64,000 bases of DNA, taken from Terrabacter sp. MAHUQ-38 (GTDB taxonomy: Bacteria; Actinomycetota; Actinomycetes; Actinomycetales; Dermatophilaceae). The position numbers and the translations under genes are program-made. Under the pieces are notes generated by a model, which saw only the letters and a program-made list of their open reading frames with translations, did not search any database and was not told where the DNA came from. Positions within the stretch are counted from its first letter, which is position 1. Each line of letters starts with the position of its first letter. This document shows positions 33,712 to 42,113 of the stretch, piece after piece. The stretch is from assembly GCF_014518425.1 (NCBI RefSeq), contig NZ_JACVCU010000001.1:992001-1056000 (forward strand), in the 5' to 3' direction.

Positions 33712-34719
33712 ATGACCGCCCAGCCCGGCACGAGCGGGTCCACCGGACCCGTGACGCCACCTGCGGCGACGCCTCCGGGGCGGCCTGACGACAGGTCGCC
33801 CCGCGGGGCCGACACCGGAGGGTCCCGCAGGCCGGCCGGCTCGTCCGCCCTGCGGGAGGGGCGGGCGGCATGGATCCTCGCGATCCCCTTCTGCCTGCTC
33901 TTCCTCGCGTTCACCGCCTGGCCCGTGGTCCAGTCGCTCTTCATGAGCATCACGGACACGAGGTCCCGTGACCTGCGAAAGCCCTTCTCCGTCAACATCA
34001 TCGGCCTCGACAACTTCACGAAGGCGTTGTCCGACCCGCTCTTCCGGAAGGCCGCCGCCAACACCGCCTACTTCGTCCTCGTCGGGATGCCGTTGACCCT
34101 GGTCATGGCGCTCGCCGCGGCCGTCGCGCTGGACAAGGGGATCACCCGCTTCCGCGCGGCCTTCCGGCTCGGCTTCTACCTGCCGGTCATCACCTCGATC
34201 GTCGCCGTCGCCGTCGTGTGGCGCTTCCTCCTGCAGGACCCCGGTGGTCTCATCAACACGGCGCTCGGATGGGTCGGCATCACCGGCCCCAACTGGCTCG
34301 GTGACCCCAAGTGGTCGATGCCGTCGATGATCCTCATGGCGGCCTGGCGCAACTTCGGCACGGCGATGATCATCTTCCTCGCCGGGCTGCAGGCCGTGCC
34401 CGCCGAGCTGCACGAGGCGGCCGCCATCGACGGCGCCGGCGCGTGGAAGCGGTTCCGCTACGTCACGATGCCCCTGCTGCGTCCGACGCTGCTGTTCGTC
34501 ATGGTCACGACCGCCATCGGCTATCTCCAGTTCTTCGAGGAGCCGTTCGTCATGACGAAGGGCGGGCCCCTCAACAGCACGATCTCGCTGTCCTACTACA
34601 CGTACCAGCAGTTCGGCTTCGGCAACTACGCGCTGGCGTCGGCGATGAGCTACCTGATCTTCGTGGTCATCGCCGTCGTCACGGCCATCCAGTTCCGGCT
34701 GCTGCGAGAGAGGACCTGA
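33712..34719 (+). CDS. CUT1 ABC transporter permease 1 (MalF-like)
   Basis: A 335-residue membrane protein with six helices after a 45-residue Pro/Gly-rich cytoplasmic lead. The EAA loop reads HEAAAIDGAGAWKRFRYVTMPLLRP (in part: EAAAIDGAGAWKRF), the site that docks the ATPase. It begins 4 bases after the binding-protein stop. No ATPase gene is in the locus. Confidence 0.92.
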   Translation: MTAQPGTSGSTGPVTPPAATPPGRPDDRSPRGADTGGSRRPAGSSALREGRAAWILAIPFCLLFLAFTAWPVVQSLFMSITDTRSRDLRKPFSVNIIGLDNFTKALSDPLFRKAAANTAYFVLVGMPLTLVMALAAAVALDKGITRFRAAFRLGFYLPVITSIVAVAVVWRFLLQDPGGLINTALGWVGITGPNWLGDPKWSMPSMILMAAWRNFGTAMIIFLAGLQAVPAELHEAAAIDGAGAWKRFRYVTMPLLRPTLLFVMVTTAIGYLQFFEEPFVMTKGGPLNSTISLSYYTYQQFGFGNYALASAMSYLIFVVIAVVTAIQFRLLRERT

Positions 34720-34721
34720 TC

Positions 34722-35624
34722 ATGGCCGTCGACACCGCATCACGGCCGTCCGGTTCCGCGCCTGCTCGCGCCCGGACGAGGAAGCCGCGCTCCGGCATGG
34801 TCGGGTCGAGCCAGGCCGGCCGCTGGTGGCTCTACGCCATCCTCGTCGTGGCGTTCATCGCCGTCGTCGCACCGTTCGTCTGGATGGTCCTCGGCAGCTT
34901 CAAGAGCGAGGGCGAGCTGCGGCAGGTGCCGCCGACGTGGCTGCCCGAGAGCGCCTCGCTCGACAACTACACGCAGCTGTTCGACAAGCTGAGCTTCGGC
35001 CAGTTCTTCACCAACTCGATCATCGTCGCGGTCGTCGTGACGGCCGGCAACCTGGTCTTCTGCTCGATGCTCGGGTACGCCCTGGCCATGCTCGACTTCA
35101 AGGGCAAGAAGCTCATCTTCACCGCCGTCATGACGACGCTCATGATCCCCGGCGTCGTGACGTTCGTGCCGCTCTTCGTGCTCGTCGCGAACGCCGGCCT
35201 CATCGACACGCTGCCCGGCCTGTTCCTGCCCTTCCTCGTCAGCCCGTTCGGCGTCTTCCTCATGCGCCAGTTCATCCTCGGCCTGCCGAAGGACCTGCTC
35301 GACGCAGGCCGCGTGGACGGAGCGGGGGAGCTGCGGATCTTCTGGCGGATCATCCTGCCGCTCTGCGGTCCCGCTCTCGCGACGCTCGGCATCCTGACCT
35401 TCCTCGGCAGCTGGAACAACTTCCTGTGGCCGCTCGTCGTGGCCCAGTCCGAGGACAGGTACACCCTCCCGGTGGCCCTCGCCCTCTACTCGACCGGCCA
35501 GAACAGCACGAACTACGGGCTGCTCCTCGCCGGCGCCACCGTCGTCATCGTCCCGATCCTCGTCGTCTTCCTCGTCTTCCAGAAGCGCTTCATCGAGGGC
35601 ATCGCGACCACCGGCCTCAAGTAA
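34722..35624 (+). CDS. CUT1 ABC transporter permease 2 (MalG-like)
   Basis: A 300-residue six-helix permease with an Arg-rich N-terminus. The EAA-type loop reads DAGRVDGAGELRIFWRIILP. ATG 34722 lies 2 bases after the permease 1 stop; the longer open frame is shadow of that gene. It forms the membrane channel with permease 1. Confidence 0.92.
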   Translation: MAVDTASRPSGSAPARARTRKPRSGMVGSSQAGRWWLYAILVVAFIAVVAPFVWMVLGSFKSEGELRQVPPTWLPESASLDNYTQLFDKLSFGQFFTNSIIVAVVVTAGNLVFCSMLGYALAMLDFKGKKLIFTAVMTTLMIPGVVTFVPLFVLVANAGLIDTLPGLFLPFLVSPFGVFLMRQFILGLPKDLLDAGRVDGAGELRIFWRIILPLCGPALATLGILTFLGSWNNFLWPLVVAQSEDRYTLPVALALYSTGQNSTNYGLLLAGATVVIVPILVVFLVFQKRFIEGIATTGLK

Positions 35625-35644
35625 CACGAAACGGAGCACAGCCC

Positions 35645-37282
35645 ATGTCCGACCCGTCCAAGACCCTGCACACGCCGAGCCGCCGCGCCCTCCTCGTCGG
35701 CGGTGCGGCGTCCGTCGCCGCGTTCGCCCTCGCCCCGCCCGCGTCCGCATCGGCCACGCGGCAGGCCCCTGCCTTCGTCCGCGCACCATCGGCCCTGGCA
35801 CTCGACAGTGCGCGCGTACGTACGTGGGCGGCCGACACCTGGCACAGCCTCGTCGCCATGACCGACCCGAGCACCGGCCTGCCGGCCGACAACATCCCCG
35901 AGTCACTGGCGGCCGGTGACCGATCGTCGTTCACGTCGCCGACGAACATCGGCGGCTACCTGTGGTCGACCGTCGTCGCCCGGGAGCTCGGACTCATCAC
36001 CAAGGACGAGGCTACGGCGCGCCTGGTCCGCACGCTCAAGACGATCTACCGGATGCAGCACCACGGGCCGAGCGGGCTCTACTACAACTGGTACGACGAG
36101 GCGACGGGAGACGTGATCACGACCTGGCCCACGTCGGGGGCCCGGGTCTACCCGTTCGTCTCCAGCGTCGACAACGGCTGGCTGGGAGCCGCCCTGCTCG
36201 TCGTCAAGAGCTCCGACCGGGCAGCGGCCGTATGGGCCGACCGGATCTTCAGCCGGATGCGGTGGGACATGTTCTACGACACGAACGTCGGCCTCAAGCC
36301 GGGCCTGATCCACGGCGGCTTCTACGACGCCCCGCCGCCGCCCGGGTTCAGCGGCTTCACCGGCAACCACATCGGCATCGGCCCGGACGTCTGGTACACC
36401 AACCACCACTACGACACGACGGTGTCGGAGACCCGCATCACCAGCTACCTCGGCATCATCACCGGCCAGATCCCGGGCGCGCAGTACTACGCGATGTGGC
36501 GCACCTTCCCCGCTACGTGCGACTGGAGCTGGCAGGAGATGCAGCCTGTCGGCGTCAACCGCACCTACCTCGGCGTCCAGGTCTACGAGGGTGCTTACAC
36601 GTACCGCGGCATGCACATCGTGCCCGGCTGGGGCGGCTCGATGTTCGAGGAGCTCATGCCCGACGTCTTCGTGCCCGAGGCCGAATGGGCGCCGAACAGC
36701 TGGGGCCGCAACCACCCGCTCCACGTGCGCGCGCAGCGTGAGCACGGTCTGATCGAGGCCGGCTACGGCTACTGGGGCTTCTCACCGTCGAGCGACCCCA
36801 CGCGTCCGCCGGACGGCTACCGGGAGTACGGGGTCGACGCTCTGGGCCTCGGGCCGGGCAACGAGTCGGGCAACCCGGGCAACGGTTACTTCTCCGACGT
36901 GGAGATGACCAACTTCGATGTCGGCTTCGGCGACTGCAGGGCTGCCACGAACCCGAACCCCACCTACGGTGAGGGGGTGGTCACCCCACACGCCTCCTTC
37001 CTGGCGATGATGCACGAGCCGGACGCGGCGTTCACGAACCTCGCGAAGATCGAGACAGTGCTCGGCGCCTACGGCCAAGGCGGCTTCTTCGACGCCGTCG
37101 CCGTGAAGACGGGACGGATCGCGCGCCGCTACCTCTCCCTCGACCAGGCCATGGTCATGGGCGCGATCGGCAACGTCCTGGGCAACGACGTGGTCAGGCG
37201 CGCGTTCAGCACTCCGGCCGTCGAGGCCAGGCTTCGGCCGGTCATCGGCATCGAGGAGTTCGGGGCCAGCCCCGTCGCCTGA
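35645..37282 (+). CDS. Tat-exported glycoside hydrolase of the GH144/PF10091 glucanase group
   Basis: A 545-residue enzyme. The N-terminus has a Tat signal (SRRALLVGG, then AFALAPPASASA). The mature part shows the PF10091 (glucoamylase-like/GH144) landmarks: YYNWYDEATG, FVSSVDNGWLGAALLV, SETRITSYLGIITGQIP, SMFEELMPDVF, TPHASFLAMMHEP, YGQGGFFDAV and YLSLDQAMVMGAIGN. GH144 enzymes are endo-beta-1,2-glucanases acting by inversion. Linkage to a GH3 enzyme and a sugar importer fits polymer breakdown, so beta-1,2-glucan is the best guess, but the PF10091 group also contains other specificities. Confidence 0.8.
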   Translation: MSDPSKTLHTPSRRALLVGGAASVAAFALAPPASASATRQAPAFVRAPSALALDSARVRTWAADTWHSLVAMTDPSTGLPADNIPESLAAGDRSSFTSPTNIGGYLWSTVVARELGLITKDEATARLVRTLKTIYRMQHHGPSGLYYNWYDEATGDVITTWPTSGARVYPFVSSVDNGWLGAALLVVKSSDRAAAVWADRIFSRMRWDMFYDTNVGLKPGLIHGGFYDAPPPPGFSGFTGNHIGIGPDVWYTNHHYDTTVSETRITSYLGIITGQIPGAQYYAMWRTFPATCDWSWQEMQPVGVNRTYLGVQVYEGAYTYRGMHIVPGWGGSMFEELMPDVFVPEAEWAPNSWGRNHPLHVRAQREHGLIEAGYGYWGFSPSSDPTRPPDGYREYGVDALGLGPGNESGNPGNGYFSDVEMTNFDVGFGDCRAATNPNPTYGEGVVTPHASFLAMMHEPDAAFTNLAKIETVLGAYGQGGFFDAVAVKTGRIARRYLSLDQAMVMGAIGNVLGNDVVRRAFSTPAVEARLRPVIGIEEFGASPVA

Positions 37283-37323
37283 CCGCCCATCCCCTTGCAC
37301 CCTCCTACGAAAGGCTGCGTCCC

Positions 37324-39150
37324 GTGCGCCGCGAGCTGAGCACGAGCGAGGACGGGGTCGCCTACCGCGACCTCAACGGCAACGGTCGGATGGACCCCTA
37401 CGAGGACCCACGTCTGCCGGTCGAGGGCCGCGTCGAGGACCTGCTCGGCCGCCTCTCCCTCGAGGAGAAGGTCGGCCTGATGTTCCAGACCGTCATCGAG
37501 GCCGGCACCGACGGCACGGTCCTCGAGCACCCCGGCAACATCAGCAAGTCCCCGACGAGCACCGTCGTCCTCGACAAGCACCTCAGCCACTTCAACGTCC
37601 ACGCCCTCGACGACCCGCGGATGGCGGCGCGGTGGAGCAACGCGCTGCAGGAGCTCGCCGAGCGCACGCCACACGGCATACCCGTGACGGTGTCGACCGA
37701 CCCGCGGCACGCGTTCATCGAGAACGTCGGCGTCTCCTTCTCGGCCGGCGCGTTCTCGCAGTGGCCGGAGCCGCTCGGCCTCGCGGCGCTGCGCGATGCC
37801 GAGGCGGTCCGCCGGTTCGCCGACGTCGCCCGCCAGGAGTACGTCGCGGTCGGCATCCGGGCGGCGCTGCACCCGACGCTCGACCTGGCGACCGAGCCGC
37901 GGTGGGCCCGCCAGGCGGGCACGTTCGGCCAGGACCCCGACCTCGTGACCGAGCTCGGTGTCGCCTATCTCCAAGGCTTCCAAGGGGACTCGCTCGGGCC
38001 GGGGAGTGTCGCGTGCACGAGCAAGCACTTCCCGGGGGGCGGCCCCCAGAAGGACGGAGAGGACGCCCACTTCCCCTACGGTCGCGAGCAGGTCTACCCG
38101 GGTGGGCGGTTCGAGGACCACCTCAAGCCGTTCCCGCCGATCATCGAGGCCGGCACCGCCGCGATCATGCCGTACTACGGGATGCCGGTCGACCTCGTCG
38201 TCGACGGTGTGGAGATCGAGCCGGTCGGCTTCGGCTACAACAAGCAGGTCGTCACCGGGCTGCTGCGCGAGAGGCTCGGCTACGACGGCGTCGTCGTCAC
38301 CGACTGGGAGCTCGTCAACGACAACCACGTCGGCGACCAGGTGCTCCCGGCGCGCGCGTGGGGGGTCGAGCACCTCGGCCCGCACGGGCGGATGGAGCTC
38401 ATCCTCGAGGCCGGGGCCGACCAGTTCGGCGGTGAGGAGTGCGTCGAGATCCTCCTGGACCTCGTGGGCCAGGGCCGGGTCACCGAGGCGCGCGTCGACG
38501 AGTCGGCGCGTCGGCTCCTCACCGTCAAGTTCCGGCTCGGCCTCTTCGACGACCCGTACGTCGACGAGGACGCCGCTGCCGAGACCGTTGGGAGACAAGA
38601 CTTCCGGGCCGAGGGGTATGCCGCGCAGGCGCGGTCGGTGACCATCCTGCACAACGAGGATGGCCGGCTCCCCCTTGGGCAGGGCCTGCGCATCTACGCC
38701 GAGCGCGTCTCACCCGACGCGGTGGCGAGGCACGGCACGCTCGTCGAGCGGCCCGAGCACGCGGACGTCGCGATCGTGCGGCTCACCGCGCCGTTCGACC
38801 CTCGGTCCGATCTGTTCCTCGAGTCGTGGTTCCACCAGGGATCTCTCGACTTCCCGCCGGGACTGGTCGCGCGGCTGCAGCGGATCGCCGCCGCCTGCCC
38901 GCTCGTCGTCGACGTCGTGCTCGACCGGCCGGCGGTGCTCACGCCCCTGCTGCCCTTCGCGTCGGCCGTCGTCGGCAGCTACGGCAGCAGCGACGGTGCG
39001 CTGCTCGACGCGATCACCGGGACGGTGGCCCCCGTCGGACGGCTCCCGTTCGACCTGCCGCGCTCGATGGAGCAGGTGCGCGCGCACGGCGAGGACGTGC
39101 CGGGCTACGACGACCCGCTCTTCGCGTTCGGCCACGGGCTCACCATCTGA
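37324..39150 (+). CDS. Cytoplasmic GH3 beta-glucosidase-family enzyme
   Basis: A 608-residue retaining glycosidase without signal peptide. It begins with YRDLNGNGRMDPYEDP, an EF-hand-like loop found in one GH3 branch. The TIM barrel ends with the nucleophile Asp327 in VVTDWE; SKHFPGGGP matches the KHF substrate-binding motif; the C-terminal alpha/beta sandwich domain follows and there is no fibronectin-III domain. Cytoplasmic location fits cleavage of imported oligosaccharides. GH3 enzymes are known partners in beta-1,2-gluco-oligosaccharide use in Listeria innocua. GTG start with GAAAGG upstream. Confidence 0.9.
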   Translation: MRRELSTSEDGVAYRDLNGNGRMDPYEDPRLPVEGRVEDLLGRLSLEEKVGLMFQTVIEAGTDGTVLEHPGNISKSPTSTVVLDKHLSHFNVHALDDPRMAARWSNALQELAERTPHGIPVTVSTDPRHAFIENVGVSFSAGAFSQWPEPLGLAALRDAEAVRRFADVARQEYVAVGIRAALHPTLDLATEPRWARQAGTFGQDPDLVTELGVAYLQGFQGDSLGPGSVACTSKHFPGGGPQKDGEDAHFPYGREQVYPGGRFEDHLKPFPPIIEAGTAAIMPYYGMPVDLVVDGVEIEPVGFGYNKQVVTGLLRERLGYDGVVVTDWELVNDNHVGDQVLPARAWGVEHLGPHGRMELILEAGADQFGGEECVEILLDLVGQGRVTEARVDESARRLLTVKFRLGLFDDPYVDEDAAAETVGRQDFRAEGYAAQARSVTILHNEDGRLPLGQGLRIYAERVSPDAVARHGTLVERPEHADVAIVRLTAPFDPRSDLFLESWFHQGSLDFPPGLVARLQRIAAACPLVVDVVLDRPAVLTPLLPFASAVVGSYGSSDGALLDAITGTVAPVGRLPFDLPRSMEQVRAHGEDVPGYDDPLFAFGHGLTI

Positions 39151-39161
39151 ACGTGACCATG

Positions 39162-39179
39162 TGACCAGGTGACTGGTCA
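39162..39179. terminator. Short bidirectional hairpin with GTGA tetraloop
   Basis: TGACCAG and CTGGTCA pair around GTGA, a GNRA tetraloop, between the GH3 gene and the opposing DUF2630 gene, whose stop codon it contains. Confidence 0.5.
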
Positions 39180-39425
39180 GCCGGTGTAGCCCTCGACGGT
39201 GCGCTCCGAGCGGACCTCCGCCTCGTCGGGGTCCAGCCCGACCTCGCGCTTGGCCCGGCGCTGGCGCAGGAGGTCCCAGCACTGGTCGAGCTCGACCTCG
39301 AGGCTCTTGAGCCGGGTGTGCTCCTCGTCGACCGTGATCGACCCGCTCTGCAGGGCCGAGCGCAGCTCGTGCTCCTCGTCGATGAGCGACTTGATGTGGT
39401 GCTGGATCGAGACGTCGTCAGCCAT
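39177..39425 (-). CDS. DUF2630 small helical protein
   Basis: An 82-residue acidic coiled-coil-like protein matching DUF2630: IQHHIKSLIDEEHELR at the N-terminus and LDQCWDLLRQRRAKRE in the middle. It is common in actinobacteria; its function is unknown. It is a monocistronic gene divergent from the alpha/beta hydrolase at 39479. Confidence 0.85.
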   Translation of the reverse strand: MADDVSIQHHIKSLIDEEHELRSALQSGSITVDEEHTRLKSLEVELDQCWDLLRQRRAKREVGLDPDEAEVRSERTVEGYTG

Positions 39426-39465
39426 GCCGTCACCTTCGCACGCGCCTCTCGCCGCCGTCGAGGCC

Positions 39466-39471
39466 TAGCCT
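39466..39471 (+). promoter_or_regulatory. -10 box TAGCCT of a leaderless promoter (alpha/beta hydrolase)
   Basis: TAGCCT ends 8 bases before GTG 39479, within one base of the spacing seen at the other leaderless genes. Confidence 0.5.
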
Positions 39472-39478
39472 GTGGACG

Positions 39479-40165
39479 GTGACCACCTTCGCACTCCTGC
39501 CCGGTGCCGGCGGCGCCGCGGCCTGGTACTGGCACCGCGTCGTGCCGCTGCTCGAGTCGGCGGGCCACGAGGCGCTCGCGATCGACCTGCCGGCCGACGA
39601 CCCGGGAGCCGGGCTCCCGGAGTATGCCGCTCTCGTCGCGTCCGCGCTCGAGGGCCGTGACGACGTCGTGCTCGTCGCGCAGTCGATGGGCGGGTTCACG
39701 GCGCCGTTGGTGGCCGCCCGCCGTCCGGTCCGGGCGATCGTGCTGCTCAACGCCATGGTCCCGCTGCCCGGCGAGACGGCCGGCGCCTGGTGGGACGCCG
39801 TCGGACAGGAGGACGCGCGGGTGTCCGCCGCCCAGGCCGGTGGGTACCCCGCCGAGTTCGACCTCGACACGTACTTCCTCCACGACCTCGACCCTGCCGC
39901 CGCGGCCTCCGGTGCCAAGCACCAGCGGCCCGAGGTCGACCGGGCTTTCGAGACGCCGTGCGCGTTCGACCAGTGGGCCGTCCCGGTGCACGTGGCGGCC
40001 GGCGCGGACGACCGCTTCTTCCCGCTCGACCTCCAGTGCCGGGTCGCGCGCGAGCGGCTCGGTGTCGACGTCGACGTCGTCCCCGGCGGGCACCTCGCCG
40101 CGCTCTCGCACCCGGCTGAGCTGACGGCATACCTGCTCACCGTGGAGGGCGAACGAGGGTCCTGA
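39479..40165 (+). CDS. Small alpha/beta hydrolase
   Basis: A 228-residue soluble hydrolase of the esterase/HNL-like group. The oxyanion segment LLPGAGGAAAWYWH opens the fold, the nucleophile is in AQSMGG (Ser near 69), the acid in GADDRFFP and the base in GGHLAALSHP. Many actinobacterial paralogues exist and no substrate is evident. Leaderless start; no operon partner. Confidence 0.85.
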   Translation: MTTFALLPGAGGAAAWYWHRVVPLLESAGHEALAIDLPADDPGAGLPEYAALVASALEGRDDVVLVAQSMGGFTAPLVAARRPVRAIVLLNAMVPLPGETAGAWWDAVGQEDARVSAAQAGGYPAEFDLDTYFLHDLDPAAAASGAKHQRPEVDRAFETPCAFDQWAVPVHVAAGADDRFFPLDLQCRVARERLGVDVDVVPGGHLAALSHPAELTAYLLTVEGERGS

Positions 40166-40218
40166 CGGGGGCTGCGGCGGCGTACACGGCGACGGCCGGG
40201 TAGCCGCCTGCCAGGGGC

Positions 40219-40241
40219 TATACCCTATGGGGGTATATAAT
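40219..40241 (+). promoter_or_regulatory. CsoR-like copper operator over a consensus TATAAT promoter
   Basis: The inverted repeat TATACCC-N5-GGGTATA (40219-40237) has the form of actinobacterial CsoR sites. Its right arm overlaps a perfect -10 TATAAT at 40236-40241, striking in such GC-rich DNA. A bound repressor would block the promoter of the DUF4396 operon. No csoR gene is in the window. Confidence 0.7.
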
Positions 40242-40308
40242 TCATCACTGGGCGGAAGTTCCCGGACCGACACCCAGCCAACTCCGGCGCCACCGAAGGA
40301 GATGACCG

Positions 40309-40881
40309 ATGAGCACTCCCCACCATGGCCACGACCCGATGCAGGAGTGGCGGCACGAGCACGAGCGCATCGCGGGTGACGAGGCCCGTGACGTCGAGCC
40401 GCACGCGTCGATGGGCGCGACGCCCGCGAACGGCGCCGCGTTGACGCGCCAAGCGGTGTCCGCGACGCTGCACTGCCTGACCGGGTGCGCCATCGGTGAG
40501 GTGCTCGGCATGGTGCTCGGGACGTGGTGGGGGTGGTCCGACGGCGCCACGATCGTCCTGGCCATCGTGCTGGCGTTCTTCTTCGGCTACTCGCTGACCG
40601 TGTGGCCGGTCCGGCGCGCCGGACTGCCGTGGCGGCGTGCGATCACCGTGGCCCTGGCAGCGGACACCGTGTCGATCACGGTCATGGAGATCATGGACAA
40701 CTCGGTGATGCTGATGGTGCCGGGCGCGATGGGGGCGGGACTCGCCGACGGCGTGTTCTGGGGGGCCTTGGCCCTCTCGTTCGTGGTCGCCTTTGTCGTG
40801 ACCGTGCCGGTCAACCGGTGGCTTATCGCACGGGGAAGGGGCCATGCCGTGGTCCATGAGCACCACCATCACGCGTCGTGA
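40309..40881 (+). CDS. DUF4396 membrane protein of a copper-type operon
   Basis: A 190-residue protein with four membrane helices and His/Met-rich ends (STPHHGHDPMQEWRHEHER at the start, HEHHHHAS at the end). The core DTVSITVMEIMDNSVMLMVPGAM (in part) is diagnostic for DUF4396, commonly found beside copper-resistance genes. GAAGGAG precedes the ATG. The CsoR-like operator upstream supports a role in copper handling, possibly metal binding or transport through the Met/His residues. The stop overlaps the next start (GTGA). Confidence 0.85.
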   Translation: MSTPHHGHDPMQEWRHEHERIAGDEARDVEPHASMGATPANGAALTRQAVSATLHCLTGCAIGEVLGMVLGTWWGWSDGATIVLAIVLAFFFGYSLTVWPVRRAGLPWRRAITVALAADTVSITVMEIMDNSVMLMVPGAMGAGLADGVFWGALALSFVVAFVVTVPVNRWLIARGRGHAVVHEHHHHAS

Positions 40882-41300
40882 CGCGACCCCGACAGCTGCG
40901 GGCGGTCCCGGGCCTGCTGGGGCTCGCGGTGCTGATCGCGGCCGTGGTCGCCATGCACTCGATGGGTGCCGGTCACCAACGCGACGCAGTCGTCCATGGG
41001 GCGAGCGCAGCTCATGAGCCCGCTGCGATGCACTCGATCCCGGTGCCGGTCGGCGAAACCGGCCGTTGCGGCTCCTGTCCCTCACACCTCGGGCCGGTCG
41101 GTGACGCGCACGAGACCGCGCCGATGTGCCTGGCCGTGCTCACCGGGCTGATGCTTCTGGCGCTTGGCCGGCGGCTGACGCACGGACGTGCCCGGCTGCC
41201 GCTCGGTCACGACCGTCGGCGACAGCTCGCCCGGCGCGGACGCGCTCCGCCCGGTCTGCTGGCTCCCTCCCTGTCACAACTGGGCGTGCTCCGGATCTAG
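40878..41300 (+). CDS. DUF6153-like small membrane protein
   Basis: A 140-residue protein. One helix near the N-terminus and a second at about 83-97 bracket an external loop with MHSMGAGHQ, a Cys pair (GRCGSCP) and further His/Met, which suggests metal binding. The DUF6153 family regularly accompanies DUF305 in copper loci. The last 40 residues are Arg-rich and may be cytoplasmic. Coupled to DUF4396 by a 4-base overlap. Confidence 0.7.
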   Translation: MTRPRQLRAVPGLLGLAVLIAAVVAMHSMGAGHQRDAVVHGASAAHEPAAMHSIPVPVGETGRCGSCPSHLGPVGDAHETAPMCLAVLTGLMLLALGRRLTHGRARLPLGHDRRRQLARRGRAPPGLLAPSLSQLGVLRI

Positions 41301-41386
41301 GCCGAAACCACCCGTCGACCCCCGGTCGGCGGCTTTCGACGCACCCGGCAGCACCCTCAGACACAGACGATGGAAGGAACCACCCG

Positions 41387-42022
41387 ATGAACCCCACGCG
41401 CATCCTCGCGCTGCCCCTCGCCCTGGCCGGTCTGCTCACCGTGAGCGCCTGCGGCGGCTCGAGCGCCGGCGGCCACGGCATGACCAACCACTCCAGCACC
41501 GCCTCGACCACCGCCTCCACCGCCGCTTCCGGCACGGCCGCGGCGGGTGCACACAACGACGCCGACGTCGAGTTCGCGACCGGCATGATCCCGCACCACG
41601 GTCAGGCCCTGACGATGGCGGACCTGGCGCTGGACAGCGCCGGCAACGCGCAGGTCAGGGCGCTGGCCGAGCAGATCAAGCACGCGCAGGACCCGGAGAT
41701 CCAACAGATGTCCGGATGGCTGCGCGGCTGGGGCGAAACCGTCCCGGAGGCGCAGGGCATGAACCATCACGCTGGCACGCACGGGGACGGGATGATGTCG
41801 ACCGAGGAGATGGACGCCCTCGGCAAGGCCACCGGCGCCCAGTTCGACCGTATGTGGCTGATCATGATGGTCCGCCACCACGAAGGTGCGATCTCGGCCG
41901 CGCGAACGCAGCTGACGGCCGGGTCCAACGCCGAGGTCAAGGCCCTGGCGCAGGCCATCATCGACGGGCAGAGCAAGGAGATCGCCGCCATGAAGGCACT
42001 GCAGGCCCAGTTCACGGGCTGA
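41387..42022 (+). CDS. DUF305 lipoprotein
   Basis: A 211-residue lipoprotein: signal peptide with lipobox LTVSAC, a Ser/Thr/Ala linker, then the DUF305 ferritin-like bundle with its two HH motifs, GMIPHHGQALTMADLAL and MMVRHHEGAISAA, and Met-rich helices. DUF305 proteins are linked to copper and other metal resistance. It is the last gene of the operon and is followed by a terminator. Confidence 0.9.
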   Translation: MNPTRILALPLALAGLLTVSACGGSSAGGHGMTNHSSTASTTASTAASGTAAAGAHNDADVEFATGMIPHHGQALTMADLALDSAGNAQVRALAEQIKHAQDPEIQQMSGWLRGWGETVPEAQGMNHHAGTHGDGMMSTEEMDALGKATGAQFDRMWLIMMVRHHEGAISAARTQLTAGSNAEVKALAQAIIDGQSKEIAAMKALQAQFTG

Positions 42023-42030
42023 CCCATCAC

Positions 42031-42067
42031 GTGCGCCTGGGGCTGGACATGCCGGCCCCAGGCGCAC
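42031..42067 (+). terminator. Terminator after the copper operon
   Basis: A perfect 13-bp stem (42031-42043 with 42055-42067) around an 11-base loop, 9 bases beyond the DUF305 stop. Confidence 0.7.
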
Positions 42068-42113
42068 GGCAGCTTCGTTGGCGCCGTCGTGGGTTTGCGT
42101 CGATGATGAGCGC

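Noticed and set aside
32079-34064. 661-codon minus-strand frame over the glucan-locus binding protein
   Set aside because: It is antisense to well-supported transporter genes and has no recognisable domain; high GC makes such shadows common.
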